A stretch of DNA of 64,000 bases from DASXTK01 sp050744325. GTDB lineage: Bacteria > Actinomycetota > Acidimicrobiia > Acidimicrobiales > VFJN01. A model generated the notes under the pieces. It made no database searches. It saw only the letters and a list, made by a program, of their open reading frames with translations, and had not been told where the DNA came from. Below, in pieces: positions 50,341 to 59,040 of this stretch. The translations under genes were made by a program, and so were the position numbers. Every line of letters starts with the position of its first letter. Position 1 is the first letter of the stretch. The stretch spans positions 10,733 to 74,732 of the forward strand of contig JBOGHK010000074.1 of NCBI GenBank assembly GCA_050744325.1. Direction: 5' to 3'.

Positions 50341-51649
50341 ACACATCGACGTCGATGCCGAGCTGGCCGAGCTTGCCGGGGATGTCTTCGTAGCCGCGCT
50401 CGAGGTACCAGACGTTGTGCAGCCGCGTCCGTCCCTGCGCCAGCAGCCCGGCGAGCACGTAGGCGAAGCCGGCGCGCAGGTCGGGGATGGCGAGATCGGT
50501 GCCCAGCAGCTGGGTCGGGCCGGAGATCACCGCCGAGTGCGGGAAGTCCTGGTCGACGAACCGACAGGTGCGTCCGCCCAGGCACTGGTTGGACAGCTCG
50601 ATCCGGGCGCCCATCGCCCGCAACATCTCGCTGTAGCCGAAGCGGTTCTCGTAGACGGTCTCGTGGACCACCGAGACGCCCTCGGCCTGGGTGAGCACCA
50701 CGACCGCCGGCTGCTGCCAGTCGGTCATGAACCCGGGATGCACGTCGGTCTCGAGGTGCCAGGGGCGCAGCTTGGCGGCGTGGCCCCAGAACCGCATGCC
50801 CTGGTCGGTGACCGTGAACTGCCCGCCGATGCGGCGCAGGAAGTTCAGGAAGCTCATGAGGTGGACCTGGTTGGCCCCCACGACCTCGATGTTGCCGCCG
50901 GTCGCCGCGGCCGCCGCGGCGTAGGAGGCGATCTCGATGCGGTCTTCGATGATGTGGTGGACGGTGCCGGCCAGCCGGTCGACACCCTCGATCAGGATGC
51001 GCCGGTCGACCTCGACGACAGCGTGGGCACCCATCTTCTGGATGAGCAGCAGCAGGTCGATGATCTCGGGCTCGATCGCCGCGTTCTCGATCACCGTCGT
51101 GCCCTTGGCGCCGACGGCGGCGAGTATCAGGTTCTCGGTGGCGCCGACCGACGGATAGGGCAGGCGGTGCCGGCACCCGACCAGGCGCTTGGCCTTGGCC
51201 ACCATCGTCGAGCCCTCCATCTCGATCTCGGCACCCATGGCCTCGAGGCCGGCGACGTGGAAGTCGATCGGGCGCTTGCCGATCTGGCAGCCGCCGACCA
51301 TGGGGACGACCGCCTCGCCCACCCGGTTGAGCAGCGGACCGAGCAGCAGGATCGGGATGCGGTTGAGGCCCGAGTAGCGCTCGGAGACCTCGCCTGTGAT
51401 CTGCGGGGTGGCGATCTCGATGCTGGTTCCGTCGCGCTGGAACTGCGCCCCGAGCTCGCCCAGGATGCTGAGGACGGCGTCGACCTCGGCGATCTGCGGC
51501 ACGTTGTGAAGTGTGCAGCTGTCGCTGGTGAGCAGGCTGGCGACCAGCTGCTTGGTGACGGCGTTCTTGGCACCTTGGGCCCTGATCGAGCCTCGCAAGG
51601 GTGCCCCGCCCTCGAGTTCCCAGATGACGGACGTCGGCGCTGGCGTCAC
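50306..51649 (-). CDS. murA: UDP-N-acetylglucosamine 1-carboxyvinyltransferase MurA
   Basis: 447 aa. MurA transfers enolpyruvate from PEP to UDP-GlcNAc, the first committed step of peptidoglycan synthesis. Substrate Lys-Asn (QGAKNAVTKQL) is at 28-29 and the active-site Cys that fosfomycin modifies is at 121 in MVGGCQIGKRPIDFH. Other family blocks are YPSVGATENLILAA near 174 and HPGFMTDWQQPAVV near 297. It is a complete single gene, divergent from the HMG-CoA-synthase-like gene, and is unrelated in function to its CoA neighbours. Confidence 0.95.
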   Translation of the reverse strand: MTPAPTSVIWELEGGAPLRGSIRAQGAKNAVTKQLVASLLTSDSCTLHNVPQIAEVDAVLSILGELGAQFQRDGTSIEIATPQITGEVSERYSGLNRIPILLLGPLLNRVGEAVVPMVGGCQIGKRPIDFHVAGLEAMGAEIEMEGSTMVAKAKRLVGCRHRLPYPSVGATENLILAAVGAKGTTVIENAAIEPEIIDLLLLIQKMGAHAVVEVDRRILIEGVDRLAGTVHHIIEDRIEIASYAAAAAATGGNIEVVGANQVHLMSFLNFLRRIGGQFTVTDQGMRFWGHAAKLRPWHLETDVHPGFMTDWQQPAVVVLTQAEGVSVVHETVYENRFGYSEMLRAMGARIELSNQCLGGRTCRFVDQDFPHSAVISGPTQLLGTDLAIPDLRAGFAYVLAGLLAQGRTRLHNVWYLERGYEDIPGKLGQLGIDVDVSSSKETFDDES

Positions 51650-51707
51650 CCGACAACCCTACCCGGCAGGGCGTGAGCGGCAGACGCCAAGCGGCTCCGG
51701 GGAAATG

Positions 51708-51720
51708 TGACGCCCCGTCA
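51708..51720. promoter_or_regulatory. CoA-regulon palindrome, site 3
   Basis: TGACGCCCCGTCA, a 13-bp palindrome, 23 bases upstream of the ATG of the HMG-CoA-synthase-like gene and 58 bases upstream of the divergent murA start. It is identical to the core of site 2. Confidence 0.7.
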
Positions 51721-51743
51721 GATTCGCCCGTACGCTGGACTCG

Positions 51744-53714
51744 ATGACTCTCTCGGGGAGCGGCATCCTGGCCTACGGCGCATATCTGCCGTTCCATCGG
51801 CTCGACCGGTCGGAGATCGCCGCGGTGGCCGGGTCCGGAGGAGGCACAGGCACCCGGACGGTGGCCTCCTACGACGAGGACACCACCACCATGGCCGTCG
51901 AGGCCGCCCGAGCCGTTCTGGTCGCGCTCACGCCGTCATCCCGCACGGAGCGCGACCAGAAGGTCGGGTCGCTGTGGTTCGCCACGACGAGCCCGGCGTA
52001 CGTCGACAAGACCAACGCGACGGCGATCCATGCGGCCTTGGGTTTGGACGCGGGGGTGCCGGCGTTCGACGTCAACGGCGCCGTCCGCTCCGCGATGGGA
52101 GCCCTGCGGGCGGGACTTGGCGCGGCCGGGCCCGGGACGCCGCCGGGCCTGGTGGACCCCCCGGCGGTCGGGCAATCGCCACGGGGCCGCGGACCCTGGC
52201 GGGCGGGCATCGGGCCAGCGCTGGTGGTGGCTTCGGATGTACGCACGGGTCTGCCGGGGAGCACCGACGAAGCCGCAGGCGGCGACGGCGCTGCCGCCCT
52301 GCTGGTCGGCCCCGGCGGGGTCGGCGCCGCTGGGCTCGATGCCGACGGGGCCGGTGACGTCGGCGCGGGTGGGCTCGATGCCGACGGCGCCGGTGGGATC
52401 CGGGCGCACGGGGACGCCGAGGGCGAGGGGGCCGGCAGCGGCGAACCCGCCCCGCTGCTCGCCGAGGTGGTGGGCTGGGGGAGCGCGACCGCCGAGTTCC
52501 TCGATCGCTGGCGGGCCCCTGGCGACCTGCGCTCGAAGGTCTGGGAGGAACGCTTCGGCGAAGGCCGCTACGTCGAAGCCGGCGAACGAGCCTGGAGGGA
52601 GGCGCTCGCGGCTGGAGGCGTGGCCCCCGGGGACGTCGACCATCTCGTGGTCGTGAGCTCCCACGCTCGGGCCGCGAGCTCGTTCCGGCGTTCGGTCGTC
52701 CCGAGCATCCGACCCGCTCGCCGCACACAGCCCGGTGAGGGAGACGGCCATCGGTCGACCGACATCGGCGGCGAAGGTCGGAACGGGCCGGTGGAGCTCG
52801 ACGCGACGGTCGGCTTCACCGGTGCAGCCCACCCGTTCCTGGCGCTCGCGGCGACTCTGGACGGCGTCGAGCCTGGCGCGCTCGTCGCGCTGGTGACCTT
52901 GGCCGACGGCGCCGACGTCGTCCTACTGCGCACGACCGACGCGCTCACCGGCTGGCGCCGCCACGGCGTCACCGCCGACACCGTGGTCGACGCGGGTGCC
53001 GCTGGTGCGGTGGACGTGGGTGCGCCTGGTGCGGTGGACGTGGGTGCCGCCGACACCGTGGTCGACGCGGGTGCCGCTGGTGCGACCGGCATTGCCGGCG
53101 ATGCAGCCGTCGACGCGGGTGGCCCAGGGAGGGCGAGTCGTGCTGAGGGGAGCAGGACGTGCCGATCGTCGGTCGCGGCGCAGGTGGCGGGAGGTGGGCC
53201 GGTGAGTTACGGCCGGTACCTGGCCTGGCGGGGGATCCTGCCGGTCGAGCCGCCGCGCCGGCCTGAGCCCGCCCGCCCGTCGGCCTCGGCCGCGGGCCGG
53301 TCGGCGAGCTGGAAGTTCGGCTTGCTCGGCTCCGAGGCCACCGACGGCACCGTGCACCTGCCGCCGTCCCCGCTGGACGCGCACGACCGCCCGATGGCCG
53401 ACGCCACCGGCACCATCGCCACGTTCACCGTCGACCGCATGGCCTACTCGCCGTCGCCGCCGGTGTTGTTCGCGGTGGTCGACTTCGACGGTGGCGGACG
53501 CCTGCCGGTCGAGCTCACCGACGTCGATCCCACGACCGTCCAGATCGGCGACCGAGTCGAGATGACCTTCCGCCGGCTGTTCACCGCCGACGGCATCCAC
53601 AACTACTTCTGGAAGGCCCGACCGATCAGCCCGGCACGAGTCACAGCCGAGCTCGCCCCCGATGGGTCCCCGGACCCAGCTTCAGGGGCCGGTTCGTCGG
53701 AGGATGGCACCTGA
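51744..53714 (+). CDS. HMG-CoA-synthase/thiolase-like protein fused to a DUF35 OB-fold domain
   Basis: 656 aa. Residues about 1-400 follow the thiolase-superfamily pattern of HMG-CoA synthase (GAYLPFHRLDRSEIAAV, YDEDTTTMAVEAARAVL), but the expected nucleophile Cys site reads FDVNGAVRSAMGAL with no Cys. Residues about 520-640 are an OB-fold (GTIATFTVDRMAYSPSPPVL, FAVVDFDGGGRLPVELTDVD). In between and within the first domain are long Ala/Gly/Asp/Val repeats. Such proteins accompany SCP2-type thiolases and the next gene, overlapping by one base, is one. It probably acts as a partner or scaffold of that thiolase, not as an enzyme alone. Confidence 0.75.
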   Translation: MTLSGSGILAYGAYLPFHRLDRSEIAAVAGSGGGTGTRTVASYDEDTTTMAVEAARAVLVALTPSSRTERDQKVGSLWFATTSPAYVDKTNATAIHAALGLDAGVPAFDVNGAVRSAMGALRAGLGAAGPGTPPGLVDPPAVGQSPRGRGPWRAGIGPALVVASDVRTGLPGSTDEAAGGDGAAALLVGPGGVGAAGLDADGAGDVGAGGLDADGAGGIRAHGDAEGEGAGSGEPAPLLAEVVGWGSATAEFLDRWRAPGDLRSKVWEERFGEGRYVEAGERAWREALAAGGVAPGDVDHLVVVSSHARAASSFRRSVVPSIRPARRTQPGEGDGHRSTDIGGEGRNGPVELDATVGFTGAAHPFLALAATLDGVEPGALVALVTLADGADVVLLRTTDALTGWRRHGVTADTVVDAGAAGAVDVGAPGAVDVGAADTVVDAGAAGATGIAGDAAVDAGGPGRASRAEGSRTCRSSVAAQVAGGGPVSYGRYLAWRGILPVEPPRRPEPARPSASAAGRSASWKFGLLGSEATDGTVHLPPSPLDAHDRPMADATGTIATFTVDRMAYSPSPPVLFAVVDFDGGGRLPVELTDVDPTTVQIGDRVEMTFRRLFTADGIHNYFWKARPISPARVTAELAPDGSPDPASGAGSSEDGT

Positions 53715-54910
53715 TGGGTTCGCACGGCATCCGCGACCGGGTGGCGATCGTGGCCATGGGCTGCACTCGCTTCGGCGAGCACTGGGACAAGGGCGTCGAC
53801 GAGCTGCTGCTCGACGCCACGGGCGAGGCGTTCGCCTCGGCGGGCGTCACCGCCGAGGACGTCGACGCCTACTGGCTGGGTACGGCTCAGTCCGGCATGA
53901 GCGGCATGGTGCTGGCCAAGCCGTTGGGGCTCGACGGCAAGCCGGTGACCCGGGTCGAGAACATGTGCGCCACCGGCTCGGAGGCGTTGCGCCAGGCGGT
54001 GTACGCGGTGGCGTCCGGCGCGTACGACGTGGCGATGGCGGTCGGCGTCGAGAAGGTGAAGGACTCGGGCTACCAGGGCCTGAACGCCTTCCCGATCCCC
54101 ACGGACGGCACCAACCGCACGCTCACCGCAGCGGCGATGTTCTCGCTGGTGGCGCCGGCCTATGCCGAGCGCTACGGCGTCGATGCGCAGGAGCTGCGTC
54201 GGGCGCTGGCCCGGATCGCCTCGAAGAACCACCACAACGGTGCCCGCAACCCGAAGGCCCAGTTCCGGCGCGAGGTCTCGGTCGACCAGATCTGCGCGAT
54301 GGCTCCGGTCGCCGGTGGCCTGTCGGTCTTCGATTGCGCGGGGGTGGCCGACGGCGCCGCCGCGGCGATCGTCGTCCGGGCGGAAGACGCCGAGCGTTAC
54401 ACGGACCGGCCGCTGTTGATCAAGGCCCTGTCCTTGGTGGCGGGCAACGGGTCGGGTTCGACCGACCCGGGCTACGACTACACGACGTTCCCCGAGGTCG
54501 TGATCTGCGCCGAGGACGCCTACCGCCAAGCGGGGATCACCGACCCGCGGGCGCAGCTCGCGATGGCCGAGGTACACGACTGCTTCACACCGACCGAGCT
54601 GGTCCTGATGGAGGATCTCGGCTTCTGCGACCGCGGGACGGCCTGGAAGGCGGTGCTCGACGGGACCTTCGACCTCGACGGCGAGCTGCCGGTCAACCCG
54701 GACGGCGGGCTCAAGTCGTTCGGCCACCCGGTCGGCGCCAGCGGCCTGCGCATGATCTACGAGGCCTGGCTGCAGCTGCGCGGTGAGGCCCCGGTCGACC
54801 GCCGCGTCGCGACGATCGACGCCGACCGGAACCTGGCTCTCACCCACAACCTCGGCGGCTATCCAGGCGAGATGGTCAGCTTCGTCTCGATCCTCGGTTC
54901 GAGCCACTAG
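53714..54910 (+). CDS. Thiolase family protein (SCP-x/Ltp type acetyl-CoA acetyltransferase)
   Basis: 398 aa; the ATG overlaps the previous stop by one base. The nucleophile Cys is in VENMCATGSEALRQAVYAV near residue 88, the His in AEVHDCFTPTELVLM near 290 and the final GHPVGASGLRM near 336. The Asn/His arrangement and lack of the second Cys of degradative thiolases fit SCP-x/Ltp types, which remove side-chain acyl units with an OB-fold (DUF35) partner. That partner is the fused domain of the upstream gene. Confidence 0.9.
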   Translation: MGSHGIRDRVAIVAMGCTRFGEHWDKGVDELLLDATGEAFASAGVTAEDVDAYWLGTAQSGMSGMVLAKPLGLDGKPVTRVENMCATGSEALRQAVYAVASGAYDVAMAVGVEKVKDSGYQGLNAFPIPTDGTNRTLTAAAMFSLVAPAYAERYGVDAQELRRALARIASKNHHNGARNPKAQFRREVSVDQICAMAPVAGGLSVFDCAGVADGAAAAIVVRAEDAERYTDRPLLIKALSLVAGNGSGSTDPGYDYTTFPEVVICAEDAYRQAGITDPRAQLAMAEVHDCFTPTELVLMEDLGFCDRGTAWKAVLDGTFDLDGELPVNPDGGLKSFGHPVGASGLRMIYEAWLQLRGEAPVDRRVATIDADRNLALTHNLGGYPGEMVSFVSILGSSH

Positions 54911-54931
54911 CCACAACTAACCTCACTCCAC

Positions 54932-57208
54932 GTGCGGCGGCGGGTGGCCTGGGCGGCCACGGCTCTTGCGCTTCTGGTAGGCGCGGTCGGCTGCGAGAGC
55001 AACGTGCCCGATGGCTTCCACGAGTACGTGGTCTTCGAGCGTCTCGACCTGCCGACCGCGCTGGCGTTCGCGCCCGACGGCCGGATCTTCGTGGCCGAAA
55101 AGCGCGGTGTCGTCAAGGTCTTCGACGGCGCCCTCGACGACACCCCGTCGGTGTTCGCTGACCTGCGCACCGACGTCCACAACAGCTGGGACCGGGGCCT
55201 GCTCGACGTTGCCGTGCCACCGAACTTCGCCACGAACCGGGCGGTCTACGTGCTCTACACCTACGACGCCCCGCCCGGCGAGACCGCCCCCTACTGGGGC
55301 ACAGCGGACAGCGACGCCGACAACTGCCCCGACCCGCCGGGCGCCAACACCGACGGCTGCGTGGTGACCGCCCGGCTCGGACGTCTGCCACTCGCGCCTG
55401 ACGGGCGCTGGACCGGTCAGCACCAGGTGCTGGTCCACGACTGGTGCCAGCAGTATCCGGGCCACTCGATCGGCACGATCGCCTTCGGCGCTGACGGCGC
55501 CCTGTACGCCGGTGGCGGAGACGGCGCCAGCTACAGCTTCTGGGACTACGGCCAACGGGGCGATCCACCCAACCCGTGTGGCGATCCGCCCGCTGGCGTC
55601 GGTGGCCAGCAGACGCCGCCCACGGCTCAGGGCGGCTCGTTGCGCAGCCAGGATCTGCGCACCACGACCGACCCTGCCGGCCTCGACGGGGCGATCATCC
55701 GGGTCGATCCGATCAGCGGCGCTGCTCGGCCCGACAATCCGCTCGCCGGATCGCCCGACGCCAACGCCCGTCGGATCGTGGCCTACGGGTTCCGCAACCC
55801 CTTCCGCTTCACGGTCCGGCCCGGCACCAGCGAGCTGTGGGTGGGCGACGTGGGATCCGGAGGGTTCGAGGAGATCGATCGCAGCATCGGCGACGACGCC
55901 GTCGTCGACAACTTCGGCTGGCCCTGCTACGAGGGCACCCGGCGGGTGGATCCGGTCGACCAGCTCGACCTGGCACTGTGCGAGGCGCTCTACGCCGCTG
56001 GTCCCGGCGCCGACCGGGATCCGTGGTGGAGCTACGCGCACGGCGTCGAGTTGACGCCCGACGAACGCTGCACCACGGAGAACGGGTCGTCGCTGTCGGG
56101 GGTGGCCTTCGCGCCCGGCGACAGCGCCTACCCCGACCCGTACGACGGTGCCCTGTTCCTGGCCGACGCCAGCCGGGGCTGCATCTGGAGCATGGAACGG
56201 GGCGTCGGCGGCCTGCCCGACCCCGACACCCTGGCGCCGTTCGTGACCCCGGCAGGAACGCCGGTCGACGTGTCCTTCGCTCCGAGCGGCGAGCTGTGGT
56301 ATGTCGACCTGTACGGCGGGCGGATCGTCCGGATCGGCTACTCGGACGCCAACCGTCCGCCAGACGCCGTGGTCCGGGCCACCCCCGACGCGGGCGACCC
56401 GCCACTGACCGTCAGCCTCGACGCCTCGGCGTCGAGCGACCCCGATCCCGGCGACACCCAGGCGTTCGCCTGGGACCTCGACGACGACGGGGCCTTCGAC
56501 GACGCCACCGGTCCGACGGCGTCGACCACATTCACCGAGCAGGGGCTTCGGGTGGTGCGCGTGCGCGTCACGGACAGGGCCGGCGCGTCGACGGTCGGCG
56601 TCGTCGTCGTCACGGTGGGCGATCCGCAGGGACCGGTCGCGCTGATCGAGGAGCCGGACGACGCGGTGTTCGCGGCGGTGGGCGATGCGATCGGGCTCAG
56701 GGGCTTCGGGACCGACCCGGACGGCAACCTGCTGCCAGCGGAGGCGATGTCGTGGTCGGTCGACCTGCTGCACTGCCCGAGCGCCTGCCACCGCCATCCG
56801 GGGGTGTTCCGGCTCGACGGCCGGCGTTCCGGCTCGTTCGCGATGCCCGACCACGAGTACCCGGCGGCGGCGGAGGTGCGGCTGACGGTGGAGTGGAACG
56901 GCCGGACCGCGACAGCGACGCGGCGGGTCGACTACCTGCCCACCGACGTGACGATGGCCTCCCAGCCCGCGGGCGTGACGTTGAGCGCCGGCAGCACGAG
57001 CCAGGCCGCGCCGTTCACCCGGACGTTCGCCACCAACGGCCTGGTCACACTGACGGCGCCGGCGACCGCGACCGTCGGCGGCGTGCCCCATGTCTTCGCG
57101 AGCTGGTCGGACGGCGGGTCCCGCACCCACGAGATCGTGGTGCCGGAGTCGGCGACGACCTACACCGCGAGGTACGTGCCCGCCGAGGCGGTCCAGCCCT
57201 CGGGGTGA
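54932..57208 (+). CDS. Lipoprotein glucose/sorbosone dehydrogenase-like beta-propeller with PKD domain
   Basis: 758 aa from the GTG at 54932. A lipoprotein signal (RRRVAWAATALALLVGAVGC) ends at Cys 21. Residues about 30-470 are a PQQ-type sugar dehydrogenase propeller (LDLPTALAFAPDGRIFVAEK, YPGHSIGTIAFGADGALYAG near 180, VAYGFRNPFRFTVRPGTSEL near 285). Residues about 475-560 form a PKD-like domain (PPLTVSLDASASSDPDPGDT, AFAWDLDDDGAFDD), and the remainder another beta-rich region. It is exported and tethered outside. Whether PQQ is bound or the propeller is only a carbohydrate binder is not clear. No pqq genes are in the window. Confidence 0.8.
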   Translation: MRRRVAWAATALALLVGAVGCESNVPDGFHEYVVFERLDLPTALAFAPDGRIFVAEKRGVVKVFDGALDDTPSVFADLRTDVHNSWDRGLLDVAVPPNFATNRAVYVLYTYDAPPGETAPYWGTADSDADNCPDPPGANTDGCVVTARLGRLPLAPDGRWTGQHQVLVHDWCQQYPGHSIGTIAFGADGALYAGGGDGASYSFWDYGQRGDPPNPCGDPPAGVGGQQTPPTAQGGSLRSQDLRTTTDPAGLDGAIIRVDPISGAARPDNPLAGSPDANARRIVAYGFRNPFRFTVRPGTSELWVGDVGSGGFEEIDRSIGDDAVVDNFGWPCYEGTRRVDPVDQLDLALCEALYAAGPGADRDPWWSYAHGVELTPDERCTTENGSSLSGVAFAPGDSAYPDPYDGALFLADASRGCIWSMERGVGGLPDPDTLAPFVTPAGTPVDVSFAPSGELWYVDLYGGRIVRIGYSDANRPPDAVVRATPDAGDPPLTVSLDASASSDPDPGDTQAFAWDLDDDGAFDDATGPTASTTFTEQGLRVVRVRVTDRAGASTVGVVVVTVGDPQGPVALIEEPDDAVFAAVGDAIGLRGFGTDPDGNLLPAEAMSWSVDLLHCPSACHRHPGVFRLDGRRSGSFAMPDHEYPAAAEVRLTVEWNGRTATATRRVDYLPTDVTMASQPAGVTLSAGSTSQAAPFTRTFATNGLVTLTAPATATVGGVPHVFASWSDGGSRTHEIVVPESATTYTARYVPAEAVQPSG

Positions 57209-57241
57209 CCCGGCCGAGCGGCTGGGACGCCCCAGAGCAGC

Positions 57242-57964
57242 TCAGAGGTTGCGGCGGAACAGGTCGTGGACCCGTTCCCAGTGGGTTTCGGAGGCTGCCC
57301 GGTCGTAGTTCGCGTGGCCGGGCGGGGCGTAGCCGTGGTGTGCGCCCTCCAGGAAGTCGATGCGATGGCGGACCCCGGCGTCGGTCAGCGCCTTCTCGAG
57401 GGTCGCGAGGTCGCTGGCCGGTGCCGTCGGGTCGTCGTCGGCCCAGCCGAAGTACAGCTCGGCCTGCACCGCGTCGAGCCCGAGGTGGCCCGAGTCGTCG
57501 GTGTCGGTGACCAGCCAGGCGCCGTGGATCGACGCGCCTGCGGCGATCCGCTCGGGTAGGGCCTTGGCCAACGCGACCACCAGCCGTCCGCTCATGCAGA
57601 ACCCGACCGTGCCGACGGGACCGTCACCGGCCAGCGGATCGTCGGCGGCCACCGCCAGCAGCGCCGGCGCGTCACCGACGATGCCGGCCGGGGTCACCGT
57701 GCCCATGAGGTCGCGGCGGGCGTGCATGTCCTCGTCGCTCTCGCCGAACTCGCGGTACGGCCCGCCCCGGTAGTAGAGGTACGGCAGCATCACGTAGTAA
57801 CCGGCAGTGGCGAGCCGCGACGCCATGTCGCGAAGGGCCGGCCGGATGCTCGGTGCGTCCATCAGGTAGAGCACCACCGGGTAGGGCCCGCCCTCCTCGG
57901 GGTGGAAGATGAAGGTCGGCATGGACCCGTCCGGGGTCGCGACATCTATACGCCGTTCGATCAT
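57242..57964 (-). CDS. Dienelactone hydrolase family protein
   Basis: 240 aa from the ATG at 57964 (IERRIDVATPDGSMPTFIFH); upstream codons belong to palindromic element C. The catalytic Cys is in GTVGFCMSGRLVVALAKALP near residue 117, the Asp follows in the WADDDPTAP segment near 172, and the His in LEGAHHGYAPPGHANYDRA near 204, as expected for the Cys-Asp-His triad. It hydrolyses lactones or small esters. The gene follows the quinone oxidoreductase gene on the same strand. Confidence 0.88.
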   Translation of the reverse strand: MIERRIDVATPDGSMPTFIFHPEEGGPYPVVLYLMDAPSIRPALRDMASRLATAGYYVMLPYLYYRGGPYREFGESDEDMHARRDLMGTVTPAGIVGDAPALLAVAADDPLAGDGPVGTVGFCMSGRLVVALAKALPERIAAGASIHGAWLVTDTDDSGHLGLDAVQAELYFGWADDDPTAPASDLATLEKALTDAGVRHRIDFLEGAHHGYAPPGHANYDRAASETHWERVHDLFRRNL

Positions 57965-58018
57965 CCGTTCTGTGTACTGGATCTCTACCGGTTCCGAGAT
58001 ATCCGGTACACACAACCG
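57965..58018. repeat. Dispersed palindromic element, copy C
   Basis: Begins CCGTTCTGTGTACTGGATCT, ends GGTACACACAACCGG, with a central ACCGGTTCCGAG. Its outer 20 bases are nearly identical to copy A at 29291, in the same plus-strand orientation. It lies between the quinone oxidoreductase stop (58025) and the dienelactone hydrolase ATG (57964), a terminator position for the upstream minus-strand gene. Confidence 0.75.
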
Positions 58019-58024
58019 GGCTTG

Positions 58025-58999
58025 CTAGGGGATCAGCAGCACCCGTCCGAAGGCCTGGCGGCTCTCGATGTAGCGGTGGGCGTCGGCCGCCTCGGCGAGG
58101 GAGTACGTGCGATCCACGACGACCTGCAGCTCGCCGCCGGCTACCTGCTCGATCAGTGCCGCGATCAGTGGGCGCAGCCGCTCGGTCCGGGCGAACATCT
58201 CGGCGCCGAGGAACACTCCGGTCAGCGAGCCGTTCTTGCGGGAGAGAGGCCACACGTCGGGGTTCTCGTCGTCGCGCCCGGCCCGGCCCACCCAGCTGAT
58301 GCGGCCGCGGTAGGCAAGGGCTTCGATCGAGCTCTCGAGCACCTTGCCGCCGACCGGGTCGACCACGAGGTCGGCGCCCTTGCCTTCGGTGACGGCGACG
58401 GTCTCGGCCGCGACGTCGTGGGTGGCGTAGTTGATCGGATGGTCGACGCCGTAGCCGCGGAGGCGTTCGAGGCGGGCGTCGCTGGACGCCGTGGCGAGGA
58501 CGGTCGCCCCCGCGGCCTTGGCCAGCTGGATCGCGGCCAGCCCCACGCCACCTGCCCCCGCCTGGACCAGCACGCTCTCGCCCGGAGCGAGATGGCCGAA
58601 CTCGAAGAGGCAGTCATGTGCGGTGGCGAACTCGATCGGGATGCCCGCGGCCTGCTGCACCGACAGCCCGGGCGGCACGGCCCACACGCTGCGCGCGGGA
58701 ACGCTGACCAGCTCGGCATGCGAGCCCGCCAGCATCACCGCCACCACGGCCTGGCCTGAAGCGAGGTGGTCGCCGTCGACGTCGCTGCCGACCTCGCGGA
58801 TCACGCCCGCGGCCTGGTAGCCGACGATGTGGGGGACCGTGGGCAGCTCGCCGCCCTGGCGGTGCAGCAGGTCGCCGCCTTGGATGCCGACGGCACCTAC
58901 CTCGATCACCACTCCGTCCGGTCGCAGCGCGGGATCGGGGACGTCGTCGTAACGGAGAACCTCCGGCCCGCCGGTGTGGTCGTAGACAGCAGCTTTCAT
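58025..58999 (-). CDS. Quinone oxidoreductase-like zinc-free MDR dehydrogenase
   Basis: 324 aa of the medium-chain dehydrogenase/reductase superfamily, lacking the structural and catalytic zinc residues. The N-terminus reads YDHTGGPEVLRYDDVPDPAL, VGYQAAGVIREVGSDVDG near 58 and the NADPH-binding motif VLVQAGAGGVGLAAIQLAKA near 141. QOR family enzymes reduce quinones or enones with NADPH. Nothing nearby shows its substrate. Confidence 0.9.
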   Translation of the reverse strand: MKAAVYDHTGGPEVLRYDDVPDPALRPDGVVIEVGAVGIQGGDLLHRQGGELPTVPHIVGYQAAGVIREVGSDVDGDHLASGQAVVAVMLAGSHAELVSVPARSVWAVPPGLSVQQAAGIPIEFATAHDCLFEFGHLAPGESVLVQAGAGGVGLAAIQLAKAAGATVLATASSDARLERLRGYGVDHPINYATHDVAAETVAVTEGKGADLVVDPVGGKVLESSIEALAYRGRISWVGRAGRDDENPDVWPLSRKNGSLTGVFLGAEMFARTERLRPLIAALIEQVAGGELQVVVDRTYSLAEAADAHRYIESRQAFGRVLLIP

Positions 59000-59040
59000 G
59001 CTGGAAGCTAACCACGTTAACTCAAGCCCTGGTGCGGTGG

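Noticed and set aside
54923..57130. Long minus-strand frame opposite the sorbosone dehydrogenase-like lipoprotein
   Set aside because: No family motifs and shadow-like composition; the opposite frame has a lipobox and propeller motifs.
58985..59000. Palindrome-like TAAC-CAC-GTTA before the quinone oxidoreductase gene as a further operator
   Set aside because: Arms of only four bases and no second copy in the window; too weak to call.
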